DNA from: Candidatus Fermentibacterota bacterium
Lineage (GTDB): Bacteria > Fermentibacterota > Fermentibacteria > Fermentibacterales > JCC-6
DNA: 52,032 bases
Assembly (NCBI GenBank): GCA_014728175.1
Contig: WJMA01000024.1
Coordinates: forward strand, 1 to 52,032
Reading direction: 5' to 3'
Part shown: in pieces, positions 44,193-52,032 of the stretch
Layout: each line of letters begins with the position of its first letter
Position numbering within the stretch: the first letter of the stretch is position 1
Notes under the pieces: model-generated
The model's input: the letters and a program-made list of their open reading frames with translations, nothing else
Told to the model about the DNA's origin: nothing
Databases searched by the model: none
Program-made: the position numbers and the translations under genes

Positions 44193-45277
44193 GGATAACC
44201 GAGGTCTACAAAGGCATTTATCCCCGCACCATGGGGGGCATAGAGCGCTACATTCATGATGCGGCGGTGTATCTGCGCTCCCGCGGACACGCCGTTGATG
44301 TTCTTCTGGCGGGAAGCAGGCCCGGCACCAGACACTTCGAGGTGGACGATGTTCCGGTGACCGAAAGCCCCGGAATCTGTACCGTGCTCTCCAATCCCAT
44401 CTCACCGGGGCTGGGCTGGCTTATGCGAAGAAGCAACGCGGAGCTCTTCCATTTCCACGTTCCACTTCCCTCCGCGGTCCTATCCTGGATGACGTGGAGA
44501 CCGGGCAGGAAGTACGTAGTTACCTACCACAGCGACATAGTCCGCCAGAAGGCCGCGCTGTGGCTTTACGGCCCTCTGCTCAGATTGTTCCTCAAGGGTG
44601 CCGATACGGTCCTGGCAACTTCGGAGAACTACAGAAAGTCCTCCCCCTACCTCTCGGGCCTGACCAACGTAGAGATCCTTCCCCTGGGAGTTGACACGGA
44701 GAGGTTCTCTCCCGGCGAGGGGGGAGAGGTCGGCACAGGGGATTACTACCTCTTCGTGGGCAGGTTCAGGGAGTACAAGGGAATCCCGCTGTTGCTCGAC
44801 GCCTGGAAAAAGCTTGCCGACAGGAAGCTGATCATGGTGGGAGGGGGAAGGATGCGGTCCTACATCCGGAAAAGGATAGAACGAGAGCGACTCCCGGTCT
44901 CGCTGCGGGGAGACGTAAGCGATGACCAGCTGGTAGAGCTCTACAGGGGAGCCAGAGCTCTGCTCCTTCCTTCCACGATGAGGAGCGAGGCCTTCGGCAT
45001 GGTCTTGACCGAGGCCATGGCCTGCGGAACCCCGGTGATAGCGAGTAACCTGCCTACCGGGGTGTCGTGGGTCTGCAGGGATGGGGAGAGCGGCCTTTCG
45101 GTACCTATCGGCGACGTGGAGGCCCTGGTCATGGCGGTTAGGAAACTGGACGATCCGGAACTACGGAGGAAGCTCTCGCTCGGGGCCCGCAACCGGGTGT
45201 TGGCGGAGTTGGATTCGAGGGTGGTGTTCGAGAGGCTGGAGGAAGTCTGCCTTCGGACCCGGGACGACTCGGCATGA
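44189..45277 (+). CDS. Glycosyltransferase family 4
   Basis: A 362-aa GT-B enzyme: RITEVYKGIYPRTMGGIERYI opens the acceptor domain, FVGRFREYKGIPLLLDAW opens the donor domain and PSTMRSEAFGMVLTEAMACGTPVI carries the E-x7-E. The acceptor loop HSDIVRQKAALWLYGPLLRLFLKGAD is of the kind seen in transferases that act on lipid-linked sugars. The start is TTG at 44189 in a TTGA overlap; the end overlaps the Gx transporter gene by 4 nt. Confidence 0.94.
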   Translation: MRITEVYKGIYPRTMGGIERYIHDAAVYLRSRGHAVDVLLAGSRPGTRHFEVDDVPVTESPGICTVLSNPISPGLGWLMRRSNAELFHFHVPLPSAVLSWMTWRPGRKYVVTYHSDIVRQKAALWLYGPLLRLFLKGADTVLATSENYRKSSPYLSGLTNVEILPLGVDTERFSPGEGGEVGTGDYYLFVGRFREYKGIPLLLDAWKKLADRKLIMVGGGRMRSYIRKRIERERLPVSLRGDVSDDQLVELYRGARALLLPSTMRSEAFGMVLTEAMACGTPVIASNLPTGVSWVCRDGESGLSVPIGDVEALVMAVRKLDDPELRRKLSLGARNRVLAELDSRVVFERLEEVCLRTRDDSA

Positions 45278-45816
45278 GGACGATCGGGAAAACCTCGGCG
45301 CTGGCGGTAACGGCCGCCCTGACCTCGGCGGCCATTGTGCTGGGAGTGATCGACGGCCTCCTTCCCCGGCCCCTTCCATTCGTCAAACTGGGCCTGGCCA
45401 ACGTGGTCACCGTGGTGGCGGTGGTAAGGAGGGGAGCGGCGACCGCGCTCGCCGTCAACATAACCAGGGCAACCGTGGTATCGGTGGTAATGGGAACCGT
45501 CGCCACTCCCACCTTCCTGCTTTCGCTGGGCGGCTCGACGGCATCCGCGTTGTCCATGGCCGCAGCATCGCTTCTGTTTCCCAGACTCATTTCGGTGGTT
45601 GGGGTCTCAATCACCGGAGCGTTGAGCAGCCTGCTGGTCCAGCTTGCGGTGGCCTCGCTCATCCTGCCCGGGCTACCGGTCGGCACGCTGGCTCCGATTC
45701 TGGCCGGATGGGGATGCGTTTCCGGAGCACTGGTCGGTATCGTAGCCAACGTTATGTTGCGAAGGAGAGCCTTGGCCCCTCTACTCGGGGTTGCACAGCC
45801 GGATGGGGTAGGCTAG
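45274..45816 (+). CDS. Gx transporter family membrane protein (heptaprenyl diphosphate synthase component I-like)
   Basis: A 180-aa protein with 5-6 membrane segments. PFVKLGLANVVTVVAV, then NITRATVVSVVMG and a Gly-rich region, match the COG4769 family, named either Gx transporter or, by old annotation, heptaprenyl diphosphate synthase component I. It looks like a small ECF-type substrate-binding membrane component. It overlaps the upstream GT4 by 4 nt (ATGA). Confidence 0.88.
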   Translation: MRTIGKTSALAVTAALTSAAIVLGVIDGLLPRPLPFVKLGLANVVTVVAVVRRGAATALAVNITRATVVSVVMGTVATPTFLLSLGGSTASALSMAAASLLFPRLISVVGVSITGALSSLLVQLAVASLILPGLPVGTLAPILAGWGCVSGALVGIVANVMLRRRALAPLLGVAQPDGVG

Positions 45817-45841
45817 ATTCACCAAGTCGGCGGGAGGCATT

Positions 45842-46114
45842 GTGCTGCACAACAAGCCGGTCTCGTTCTGGGTTCTGTTGACTCTGTCCGGGATGATGAC
45901 CGGAACGGTTTTCGGCGAGGCAATGGCCGGTATTCTTCCCGAGACTTCTACGACATTGAGGTCCTTCTTCGGAGGGTCTCTTGACGTTTCGATCGGCCCT
46001 TTGAAGTTTGACCTTATCGTGATAAGGTTTTGGCTCCAGGAGGTGGGCGTAAAACTGAACCTGATGAGTTTCGTCGGCCTACTGGTAGTCGGATACCTTT
46101 ACAGGTGGTTCTAG
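45842..46114 (+). CDS. DUF4321 family membrane protein
   Basis: A 90-aa protein with two membrane segments, at about 8-28 and 74-89, joined by a loop with FDLIVIRFWLQEVGVKLNLMS, typical of DUF4321. The start is GTG at 45842 with GGGAGG upstream. Members occur in anaerobes near membrane and cell-shape genes, and the function is unknown. It sits 8 nt before tatA. Confidence 0.8.
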   Translation: MLHNKPVSFWVLLTLSGMMTGTVFGEAMAGILPETSTTLRSFFGGSLDVSIGPLKFDLIVIRFWLQEVGVKLNLMSFVGLLVVGYLYRWF

Positions 46115-46122
46115 GAGGTACG

Positions 46123-46353
46123 GTGTTCGGTCGTTTCGGTCCCGTTGAGCTGATACTGGTACTGGTGGTACTGCTTCTCCTGTTCGGAGCCAAGCGAATA
46201 CCGGACGTCGCCCGGTCCCTGGGTAAGGCGATGAACCAGTTCAAGCGGGGAATGAAGGAAACCGACCTCGACAGCGAAGAGGAAACCGGGCAACAGCCCG
46301 GAGAGGACGAGAGGACGAACGACGAAGGTAACGACGAAGGTAAGGAAGAGTAG
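46123..46353 (+). CDS. tatA: Twin-arginine translocase subunit TatA/TatE
   Basis: A 76-aa protein of the TatA size. The start is GTG 46123 with a strong AGGAGGT. It has one short membrane segment (about 6-21), the FG hinge (LLFGAKRIPD) and an amphipathic helix (VARSLGKAMNQFKRG), then an acidic tail. TatA forms the channel for folded proteins carrying twin-Arg signal peptides. No tatC is in the window. The GTPase gene begins at the very next base after the stop. Confidence 0.95.
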   Translation: MFGRFGPVELILVLVVLLLLFGAKRIPDVARSLGKAMNQFKRGMKETDLDSEEETGQQPGEDERTNDEGNDEGKEE

Positions 46354-46956
46354 ATGGCCACGGTAAGCTACAGCGCAAAGGAAATCGACTGTAAGCTGGT
46401 CTACTGCGGTCCAGGCCTGTCCGGAAAGACGACCAACGTCAAACACATACACAGCCAGGTATCGCCCGATTCCAGGGGAAAGCTCATTTCCCTGGCCGCA
46501 GGCAACGAGCGAACGCTTTTCTTCGATTTCCTCCCCGTCGATACGGGTGAGATAAACGGGTTCCGGGTTCGGCTGCACCTGTACAGCGTCCCGGGCCAGG
46601 CCATGTACACCGACAGCCGGAGGCTGATTCTGCAGGGCGTGGACGGTATCATCTTCGTGGCGGACTCCCAGAAGGCCAGGATGGAGGCCAATATTGCCAG
46701 CCTGAGGGACCTAAGGGAGAATCTCAAGAACCAGAAAAGGCGGGGAGTAAGCTTGGTCCTGCAGTGCAACAAGAGAGACCTTCCCAACATTCACCGGGTC
46801 GAGGACATCAGGAAGGGCCTGGGCCTGACCAGAGTCCCCTGCGTAGCATCGGTGGCCACCGAGGGGGTAGGAGTTTTCGAGACCCTTCGCAAGTGCAGCA
46901 GGATGGTTCTGGCCAGGTTGAACAAGCAGTTCGAGAGCATAGAGGGTAGAGCCTGA
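46354..46956 (+). CDS. MglA-like Ras-family GTPase
   Basis: A 200-aa cytoplasmic GTPase: G1 GPGLSGKTT (residues 19-27), the PGQ switch-2 segment (SVPGQAMYT; PGQ instead of the usual DxxGQ, as in MglA), and NKRD (G4). MglA switches the polarity of motility and secretion machines in Myxococcus and relatives, working with an MglB roadblock partner. No MglB is in the window; instead the next gene, sharing one base, encodes a zinc-finger membrane protein that may be the effector or anchor. Confidence 0.95.
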   Translation: MATVSYSAKEIDCKLVYCGPGLSGKTTNVKHIHSQVSPDSRGKLISLAAGNERTLFFDFLPVDTGEINGFRVRLHLYSVPGQAMYTDSRRLILQGVDGIIFVADSQKARMEANIASLRDLRENLKNQKRRGVSLVLQCNKRDLPNIHRVEDIRKGLGLTRVPCVASVATEGVGVFETLRKCSRMVLARLNKQFESIEGRA

Positions 46957-48545
46957 TGAATGACGACGCACTGGTAGACCTGCTGCTGGTCCGTCTGGGC
47001 GGAGAGGAAGAGCAGGAGCGGGTAAAAGAGCTCCTGATGAACGAGCTGAACTTCAGCGAAGAGGACGCAAATAAGGCCACCTCCGAGTCGCCGACCATGA
47101 TCATGGAAGGCGTCCAGATGGGCAAGGCCAGGGTTATCCAGAACCGCCTGTACCCCTACGTCGACCTGATGCCAAGGCTGGAGAAGGCCGAGGTGCCGGA
47201 GAAGGAGCCGGAACCCGAGCCCGAGCCGGAACCCGAGCCCGAACCGGAGCCGGAACCCGAGCCCGAACCTGAACCGAAACCCGAGCCCGAACCGGAGATC
47301 GAGCTCGAGAGCGGAAAGCCCACCCCGCCACAGCAACCTAGCCCCGGCCCGGAAAGAAGGGCGGAGGAACCTTCCCGACCTGCAGAGTCCGCCCCCGAGC
47401 CCGAGGAGTCGACGGACCTGGAGTTCGATGACGGAACGGCGCCCGTCATGCCCCCCGGTACCCGGGAGGAGGAAGAGCCCGAAGAAGAAGGCATTGTCAT
47501 TACCTCGGCGGCCGAGGAGATGAGACAGATAGAGCGCTGCCATATCTGTGGAAGAACTCCGCCGGAGGAAGAGAAGCTCGCCCCATGCCGGACCTGCGGC
47601 GAGCTCACCTGCCGAGACTGCTTCGACAGAGCGGCCCACGTGTGCACCAGGTGCGCGCAGGACGGAAAGTTCGTCGATAGGCCGGTTCAGAAGAAAAAGA
47701 AGCCCGTGGCACCAACACCAAGTGTGACTTCCGCCCCCAGCAGCGGCGCCACCCCCAAGGTGGCCACCGCGCCCCCAAAGAAGAAGACCAACGTTACCGC
47801 GGTGGTATCCGTAATCGTCGTCATTGCGGTCGCCGCAGCCTTTTATTTCGTGGATCCGTTGGGGCTGTTCGCTCCGGAAGCCGGATCCAACGATGGGGGG
47901 ACCGCGGGTATGGCCCATTCCGACACCACTTCCGCCGTGGCGGGGGATACGGCGACGGTGGCCGCGGACAGCACCATGGCGGCCGATACGTCCGCGGTAC
48001 GGCCGGACACCACGGCACAGGTCCAAATAGACGAGAACGATCCCCTCGGTCTGTCACTGCTCTCCCTGCCGGAAGCGGCTCAGGGTATACAAGACGCTCC
48101 CTCCATACCCACCAGAACCCGCTCCCCCAGTGGAGACATCGAGGTTCTACGAGACGCTCTGGAACAGGTGGGCCCAGACGTAGCCCGGATAGCCGCGGCC
48201 GTACCCATTCGGATCGACGCCATAACCCTTATTCGAACCGATAGCGACGCAACGGTCCTGGCGATATCGATTCTTCACCCGGAGGAAGACAACAAGAGGT
48301 ACGACTTCCTTCGAATGCTCGGCGAGTACCTGAAGAACAGCAGGATAGACGAGTTGGCTTTCTACTATCGTGAGACGCCGTACTACGACGGTCGTGCCGT
48401 GGCGTTTCCCAACCAGAATTTTACCGAACTTGAAAACGCCACCGGAACCTACGGCTTCCAGGCCCTTACCGGTTGTACCAGCCCCGAAGAGTGGGACCTC
48501 CTGAAAACGGCCGTTCATTCCTGGATGACCGAGCTGCGAGACTGA
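46956..48545 (+). CDS. Zinc-finger, single-pass membrane protein with Glu-Pro tract, unknown function
   Basis: A 529-aa protein I do not recognise as a known family. Residues 1-75 are a small helical/strand domain with weak similarity in pattern to L7/L12-type folds. A Glu-Pro tract follows (84-114), then an acidic linker, eight cysteines at 195-233 (C-x2-C, x12, C-x2-C, x4, C-x2-C, x7, C-x2-C; B-box/FYVE-like zinc binding), a Lys-rich stretch, a membrane segment (about 280-298), a Thr/Ala/Asp-rich spacer and a folded C-terminal domain (about 385-529). The zinc part is cytoplasmic if the Lys patch (246-277) stays inside. Start ATG shares one base with the GTPase stop. Confidence 0.85.
   Translation: MNDDALVDLLLVRLGGEEEQERVKELLMNELNFSEEDANKATSESPTMIMEGVQMGKARVIQNRLYPYVDLMPRLEKAEVPEKEPEPEPEPEPEPEPEPEPEPEPEPKPEPEPEIELESGKPTPPQQPSPGPERRAEEPSRPAESAPEPEESTDLEFDDGTAPVMPPGTREEEEPEEEGIVITSAAEEMRQIERCHICGRTPPEEEKLAPCRTCGELTCRDCFDRAAHVCTRCAQDGKFVDRPVQKKKKPVAPTPSVTSAPSSGATPKVATAPPKKKTNVTAVVSVIVVIAVAAAFYFVDPLGLFAPEAGSNDGGTAGMAHSDTTSAVAGDTATVAADSTMAADTSAVRPDTTAQVQIDENDPLGLSLLSLPEAAQGIQDAPSIPTRTRSPSGDIEVLRDALEQVGPDVARIAAAVPIRIDAITLIRTDSDATVLAISILHPEEDNKRYDFLRMLGEYLKNSRIDELAFYYRETPYYDGRAVAFPNQNFTELENATGTYGFQALTGCTSPEEWDLLKTAVHSWMTELRD
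47205..47297 (+). repeat. In-frame Glu-Pro codon tract
   Basis: About 93 nt of alternating GAG/GAA and CCG/CCC codons, with a near 18-nt repeat unit (GAGCCGGAACCCGAGCCC and variants). It encodes a stiff Glu-Pro arm and could change length by slippage. It also explains a spurious long minus-strand frame here. Confidence 0.9.
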
Positions 48546-48605
48546 TCTCACCGATCCCGGCATGACCTCCCGCGAAAACAGCAAGCAGGATTAGAAGGAG
48601 TAGTC

Positions 48606-50804
48606 TTGCCCGACCGGAAGCTGCTTATAATCGAGTCCCCCGCAAAGGCAAGAAGTCTAAGAACCTATCTGGGCGACGAGTACGAGATCATGGCCTCCAA
48701 CGGCCATGTCCGTGATCTTCCCCGTAGGAGGCTGGCAGTCAAGGAGGACGGCTCCTTCGAACCCACCTACACCGTCTTGCCCGAGGCCAGGAAGATCGTG
48801 GCCAGGCTCAAGAAAAAGGTACGGGGATTCGAGAAGGTCTACCTGGCGGCGGACCCCGACAGGGAGGGAGAGGCCATCTGCTGGCACCTGTCGCAACTAC
48901 TCGGTGGAGAGAGCAGAACCTTCAAGAGGCTCCGGTTCAATGCGATAACCAGGAATGCGGTGATCAAGTCCCTGAAAAGGCCCCAGGGAATCGACATGAA
49001 TCTGGTAGACTCCCAGCAGGCCAGACGGGTGATGGACCGCCTGGTAGGCTACAAGATCAGCCCCTACTTGTGGCGTACCCTGGGAAAGGGGCTGAGCGCC
49101 GGACGGGTACAGACAGTCGCACTGAGAGTGGTGAAGGAACGAGATGACGAGATAAACGCTTTCCAACCCCACGATTACTGGTTGGTGCACGCCAATTTCG
49201 AGGTCGACGGCAAGAAGCTCCGAACCGTGCTGCGAAGGCGTTCCGGAAAGAGAGTGGACACGGAGAAGGGAGCTCCATCCAGCAAGACCGCCGCGGAGAA
49301 GCTGGTTTCGGAGATGCGACAGCTGGAATGGATGGTGGCCAAGGTCGAGAGGAAGACCGTGACCAAGAATCCGGGGCCGCCCTACATAACCAGCACCTTG
49401 CAGCAGGCCGCGGCCAGCAGGCTATCCATGTCACCCTCCCGAACCATGAGAGTGGCGCAGCAGTTGTACGAGGGTGTGGAGCTCGGGAAAGGCGAGACCT
49501 CCGGCCTGATAACCTACATGAGGACCGACTCGGTCAGGATGAGCCCATCGGCGATCGAGGCCTGCAGGAGCTACGTACGATCGGCCTACGGAAGCGATGC
49601 GCTGTACTCCAGGCCCAGGAGGTACCGCAGCGCCAAGAGCGCACAGGACGCGCACGAGGCGATCAGGCCCACCGACGTCTCAAAAACCCCCGACTCTTTG
49701 GGCAAGCACCTTTCCAGGGATCAGCTTCGCCTCTACGAGATGGTATGGAGGAGATTCGTCGCCACCCAGATGCGCGACGCCGGCATTCGTAAAACCAAGG
49801 TCGTCATCCGCGGCGGAAAGATGGAGACGGTGTGCTCCGGGGAACGACTGGAGCAACCGGGCTTTGCCAGGATCGATCCCAAGCAGCTGAGGGTGGGCAA
49901 TCCTCTGCCGGAGGTGGAGGAGGGACCGGCGGCGCTGGTCGATACGGAGGTGGAGAAGCGAACCACCAGGCCCCCATCCAGGTACACCGAGGCGGGGCTG
50001 GTGACGCAGATGAAGAAGCTGGGCATAGGTCGGCCCTCCACCTACGTCTCGATCATAGATACCCTCAAGAGACGGAAGTACGTCGTCCTGGAGAGCAGAA
50101 AGCTGCGGGCGACCGAGCTGGGAGGGACGGCGGTCGACCTGTTGGTCGAGCTGTTCCCAGACATCTTCGACCCGAGCTTCACGGCCAGCATGGAGGAGCT
50201 TCTGGACGACATCGCGGGAGGGGAGATCGATTACAGGGAGGCCCTGGAAAGGCTTAGCAGCCCCTTGAGCTCCTCGCTGGACATCGCCATGGAGAACATC
50301 GATGAGGTAAGGAAACGACTGATCCAGGAGACGGACGAGAGATGCCCCAAATGTGGCTCGCCCCTGACGATCAGATGGGGGAAGTACGGAAGATTCTACG
50401 CCTGCAGCGCTTTTCCCAATTGCAGGTACACCCGGCCCACGGAAATGGATTCCGCAGGCGATATTGGCGACAGGGAATGTCCCGAGTGTGGAGGTAGGTT
50501 GATTCTGAGAAGCGGCCGCTACGGACCCTTTCTGGCCTGTGAGAACACGCCCAAATGCAGGCACACCGAATCCGTTCCCACCGGAGTGGGGTGTCCCGAG
50601 CCCGATTGCGATGGCGAGTTGGTAATCAGACGCACCAGGAAGGGCAGGCAGTTCTACTCATGCAACAGGTATCCCGACTGCAGGTTCGCCATTTGGAACC
50701 CCCCGGTGGACCGACGCTGCCCGAGATGCGGCTATCCCATACTCGAAAAGAGAAAGCGGGGGATATACTGCCCGAACTGCAAGAAGAAGATAGAAAGCTC
50801 CTGA
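48606..50804 (+). CDS. topA: DNA topoisomerase I
   Basis: A 732-aa type IA topoisomerase that relaxes negative supercoils. The start is TTG at 48606 with AAGGAG upstream. The TOPRIM domain opens with LLIIESPAKA and includes YLAADPDREGEAICWHL; the active Tyr lies in TYMRTDSVRMS; the ILK-like GIGRPSTYVSIIDTL motif follows. The C-terminus carries three or more zinc ribbons (CPKCGSP...CSAFPNC, CPECGGR...CENTPKC, CPEPDC, CPRCGYP...CPNC). The Xer gene overlaps its end. Confidence 0.98.
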   Translation: MPDRKLLIIESPAKARSLRTYLGDEYEIMASNGHVRDLPRRRLAVKEDGSFEPTYTVLPEARKIVARLKKKVRGFEKVYLAADPDREGEAICWHLSQLLGGESRTFKRLRFNAITRNAVIKSLKRPQGIDMNLVDSQQARRVMDRLVGYKISPYLWRTLGKGLSAGRVQTVALRVVKERDDEINAFQPHDYWLVHANFEVDGKKLRTVLRRRSGKRVDTEKGAPSSKTAAEKLVSEMRQLEWMVAKVERKTVTKNPGPPYITSTLQQAAASRLSMSPSRTMRVAQQLYEGVELGKGETSGLITYMRTDSVRMSPSAIEACRSYVRSAYGSDALYSRPRRYRSAKSAQDAHEAIRPTDVSKTPDSLGKHLSRDQLRLYEMVWRRFVATQMRDAGIRKTKVVIRGGKMETVCSGERLEQPGFARIDPKQLRVGNPLPEVEEGPAALVDTEVEKRTTRPPSRYTEAGLVTQMKKLGIGRPSTYVSIIDTLKRRKYVVLESRKLRATELGGTAVDLLVELFPDIFDPSFTASMEELLDDIAGGEIDYREALERLSSPLSSSLDIAMENIDEVRKRLIQETDERCPKCGSPLTIRWGKYGRFYACSAFPNCRYTRPTEMDSAGDIGDRECPECGGRLILRSGRYGPFLACENTPKCRHTESVPTGVGCPEPDCDGELVIRRTRKGRQFYSCNRYPDCRFAIWNPPVDRRCPRCGYPILEKRKRGIYCPNCKKKIESS

Positions 50805-51673
50805 GGAGCTTCGGCGAGGACCTTCTCTACGGCAAAGGACTCTCCGCCAACTCGGTCAGAGCCTACGGGGGGGACATGGAGAGGTTCGCCCGTTGGGCGT
50901 CCGACGGGCTCGAAGCTTCCTTCGAGAAGGAACTTCTTCGGAGCTACCTGCGCCACAGGGCCTCGACCGGCGCATCCTCCAGAACCGTTTCCAGGATAAT
51001 CTCCGCCTTCCGGGCCTACGGGAAGTGGCTGGTCAGGACCGGGAGAAGACGGGACAATCCGGCGGCTTCTCTCAGAACGCCCAAGCTGTCCAGAAAGCTG
51101 CCGGGCTTTCTGTCCATATCCGAGGTGGCCCAAGTGATAGAGAGCTACGACTTGTCCGAGGCGACCGGTGTCAGGAACCGGGCGGTGGTGGAGCTACTAT
51201 ACGGTTGTGGATTGCGGGCCTCCGAGTGCGCCTCGATCAGGATCGAGGACGTGGACCTCCGGGAGGAGACGGTAAGGGTACTGGGCAAGGGATCCAGAGA
51301 GAGGATACTTCCCCTGGCAGGGCAGGCCAGGGTTTCCGTGGATAGATGGCTGAGGACTCGCCCCGAGATGATCGGAAACAGACCCGATCCCAAGACCCTG
51401 TTCCTGAGCGTGAGGGGCAGGAAACTTGACCCCAGAGATATCAGACGTATTGTTGCCCGGGGAATCACAAGCGCTGCCCGGGCGGTGGGAGCAACGCCCC
51501 ACACGTTCAGGCACAGCTTCGCGACCCATCTTCTGGACAGGGGGGCGGACCTCAGGGCGGTCCAGGACATGCTGGGCCATGCCAGCCTGTCGACCACGCA
51601 GGTATACACGCATTTGACAACCGAAAGGCTCAAGGAGGCCTACCGCAGGGCTCACCCCAGGGGGGAAGAGTGA
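50801..51673 (+). CDS. xerC: Tyrosine recombinase XerC/XerD-like, possible CTG start
   Basis: A 290-aa recombinase that resolves chromosome dimers at dif. The SAM-like N-terminal domain (KGLSANSVRAYGGDMERF) and the catalytic domain are complete: Arg in CGLRASE, Lys in VLGKGSRERILPL, HTFRHSFATHL, GHASLSTTQVYTH with the nucleophile Tyr. CTG at 50801 forms a CTGA overlap with topA and gives a normal XerC length. The alternative ATG at 50726 would add 25 residues read out of the topA zinc-ribbon sequence. The topA-xer order is conserved in many bacteria. XerC or XerD cannot be told apart here. Confidence 0.93.
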   Translation: MRSFGEDLLYGKGLSANSVRAYGGDMERFARWASDGLEASFEKELLRSYLRHRASTGASSRTVSRIISAFRAYGKWLVRTGRRRDNPAASLRTPKLSRKLPGFLSISEVAQVIESYDLSEATGVRNRAVVELLYGCGLRASECASIRIEDVDLREETVRVLGKGSRERILPLAGQARVSVDRWLRTRPEMIGNRPDPKTLFLSVRGRKLDPRDIRRIVARGITSAARAVGATPHTFRHSFATHLLDRGADLRAVQDMLGHASLSTTQVYTHLTTERLKEAYRRAHPRGEE

Positions 51674-52032
51674 ACCAGGAAACCAGAGAAGCCAGGCCGG
51701 CTCGAATCGACGTTCTATTGGTAATCCTGGCCGCGGCGTTGGCTATCTTGATCTACATACTTACCCTGGCTCCGACCGTAAGCTTTTGGGACAGCGGGGA
51801 GTACATAACGTGTGCCTACGTCATGGGGGTTCCCCATCCTCCCGGGGTTCCCCTGTTCGTTCTTATGGGCAGGTTCTTTACCCTGTTGTTCTTCTTCATT
51901 CCCGCGGTCGCGGTAAGGGTGAACCTGATGTGCATGCTCGCGGGGGTGGCCTCCGTAGCCCTGGTAACCAGGCTGCTCCAAAGGTGGGGTAAGAGGGTGG
52001 GCTTCGCCCCGGCGCTGTACAGGCCCCTCTCC
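51670..52032 (+). CDS. DUF2723/TMEM260-like membrane protein, N-terminal part only
   Basis: A partial gene cut by the window end; the first 121 residues are present. The start is GTG 51670 in a GTGA overlap. After a basic start comes a membrane segment (about 14-31), then the family motif PTVSFWDSGEYITCAYVMGVPHPPGVPLFVLMG with the catalytic-type Asp, and two further membrane segments. DUF2723 proteins are GT-C-like; the human relative TMEM260 is an O-mannosyltransferase. A role in glycosylating exported proteins would fit this window. Confidence 0.9.
   Translation, partial: MNQETREARPARIDVLLVILAAALAILIYILTLAPTVSFWDSGEYITCAYVMGVPHPPGVPLFVLMGRFFTLLFFFIPAVAVRVNLMCMLAGVASVALVTRLLQRWGKRVGFAPALYRPLS

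Noticed and set aside
46791-48026. 411-aa minus-strand frame with Phe/Arg/Leu/Gly repeats
   Set aside because: The repeats are the reverse reading of the Glu-Pro tract; the plus-strand gene has zinc and membrane features and junctions that fit.
1-52032. CRISPR array, insertion sequence or prophage
   Set aside because: I saw no regularly spaced repeats, transposase motifs or phage structural genes; the Xer protein next to topA is the housekeeping type.

Overview
This 52 kb window looks like a chromosomal piece of an uncultured, probably anaerobic, diderm bacterium of the FCB superphylum; a Fermentibacteria-like candidate phylum is my best guess. The grounds are three large secreted FG-GAP/VCBS proteins whose C-terminal domains resemble FCB sorting domains, a class I hybrid-cluster protein, a 1-Cys-type peroxiredoxin instead of catalase, and an MglA-type small GTPase. 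TTG starts are frequent, neighbouring genes are often joined by 4-nt NTGA overlaps, and Arg is mostly AGG/CGG in the genes I read. Placement is by family content only; there is no rRNA or ribosomal protein gene here.

Layout. 1-4046: two tandem secreted seven-repeat beta-propeller proteins (a third is at 8682-10535). 4075-7134: an Rrf2 repressor, hydroxylamine reductase Hcp and a PAS-GGDEF protein in one operon behind a palindromic operator that overlaps the -35 region. 7145-8500: a minus-strand secreted protein. 10732-13573: HAD phosphatase, YjbQ family protein, DUF4097-like protein, amidase, SecG and a tRNA-Leu whose anticodon reads AAG, closed by a strong terminator. 13745-15682 (minus): ECF sigma factor, zinc anti-sigma factor and a trypsin/PDZ protein that has lost its catalytic triad.

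15805-35135: a nearly gap-free plus-strand run of ABC exporter, GT9, MutS, DUF1847, hybrid histidine kinase, peroxiredoxin and then eight surface-glycan genes (three GT4, two GT2, two GT-C-like membrane proteins, one small membrane protein), most joined by NTGA overlaps. 35199-38151: a histidine kinase and NtrC-type regulator pair. 38485-42078: HPF, HPr kinase, HPr and PTS enzyme I, which appears to start at CTG. 42096-45277: nucleotidyltransferase and two GT4 enzymes. 45274-48545: Gx transporter family protein, DUF4321, TatA, an MglA-like GTPase and a zinc-finger/transmembrane protein with a Glu-Pro tract. 48606-52032: TopA, a Xer recombinase and the start of a DUF2723/TMEM260-like membrane protein.

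Together the genes describe a cell that invests in surface proteins and glycans, watches its envelope and redox state (ECF module, nitrosative-stress operon, several sensor kinases), and keeps a phosphorelay (HPrK-HPr-EI) without any sugar-transporting EII in view. The least ordinary features are the tRNA-Leu(AAG), the pseudoprotease in the sigma-factor operon, the Hcp/c-di-GMP coupling, the probable CTG starts, the glycan locus whose enzymes carry added C-terminal tails, and the TatA-GTPase-zinc finger module. I saw no CRISPR array, insertion sequence or prophage.
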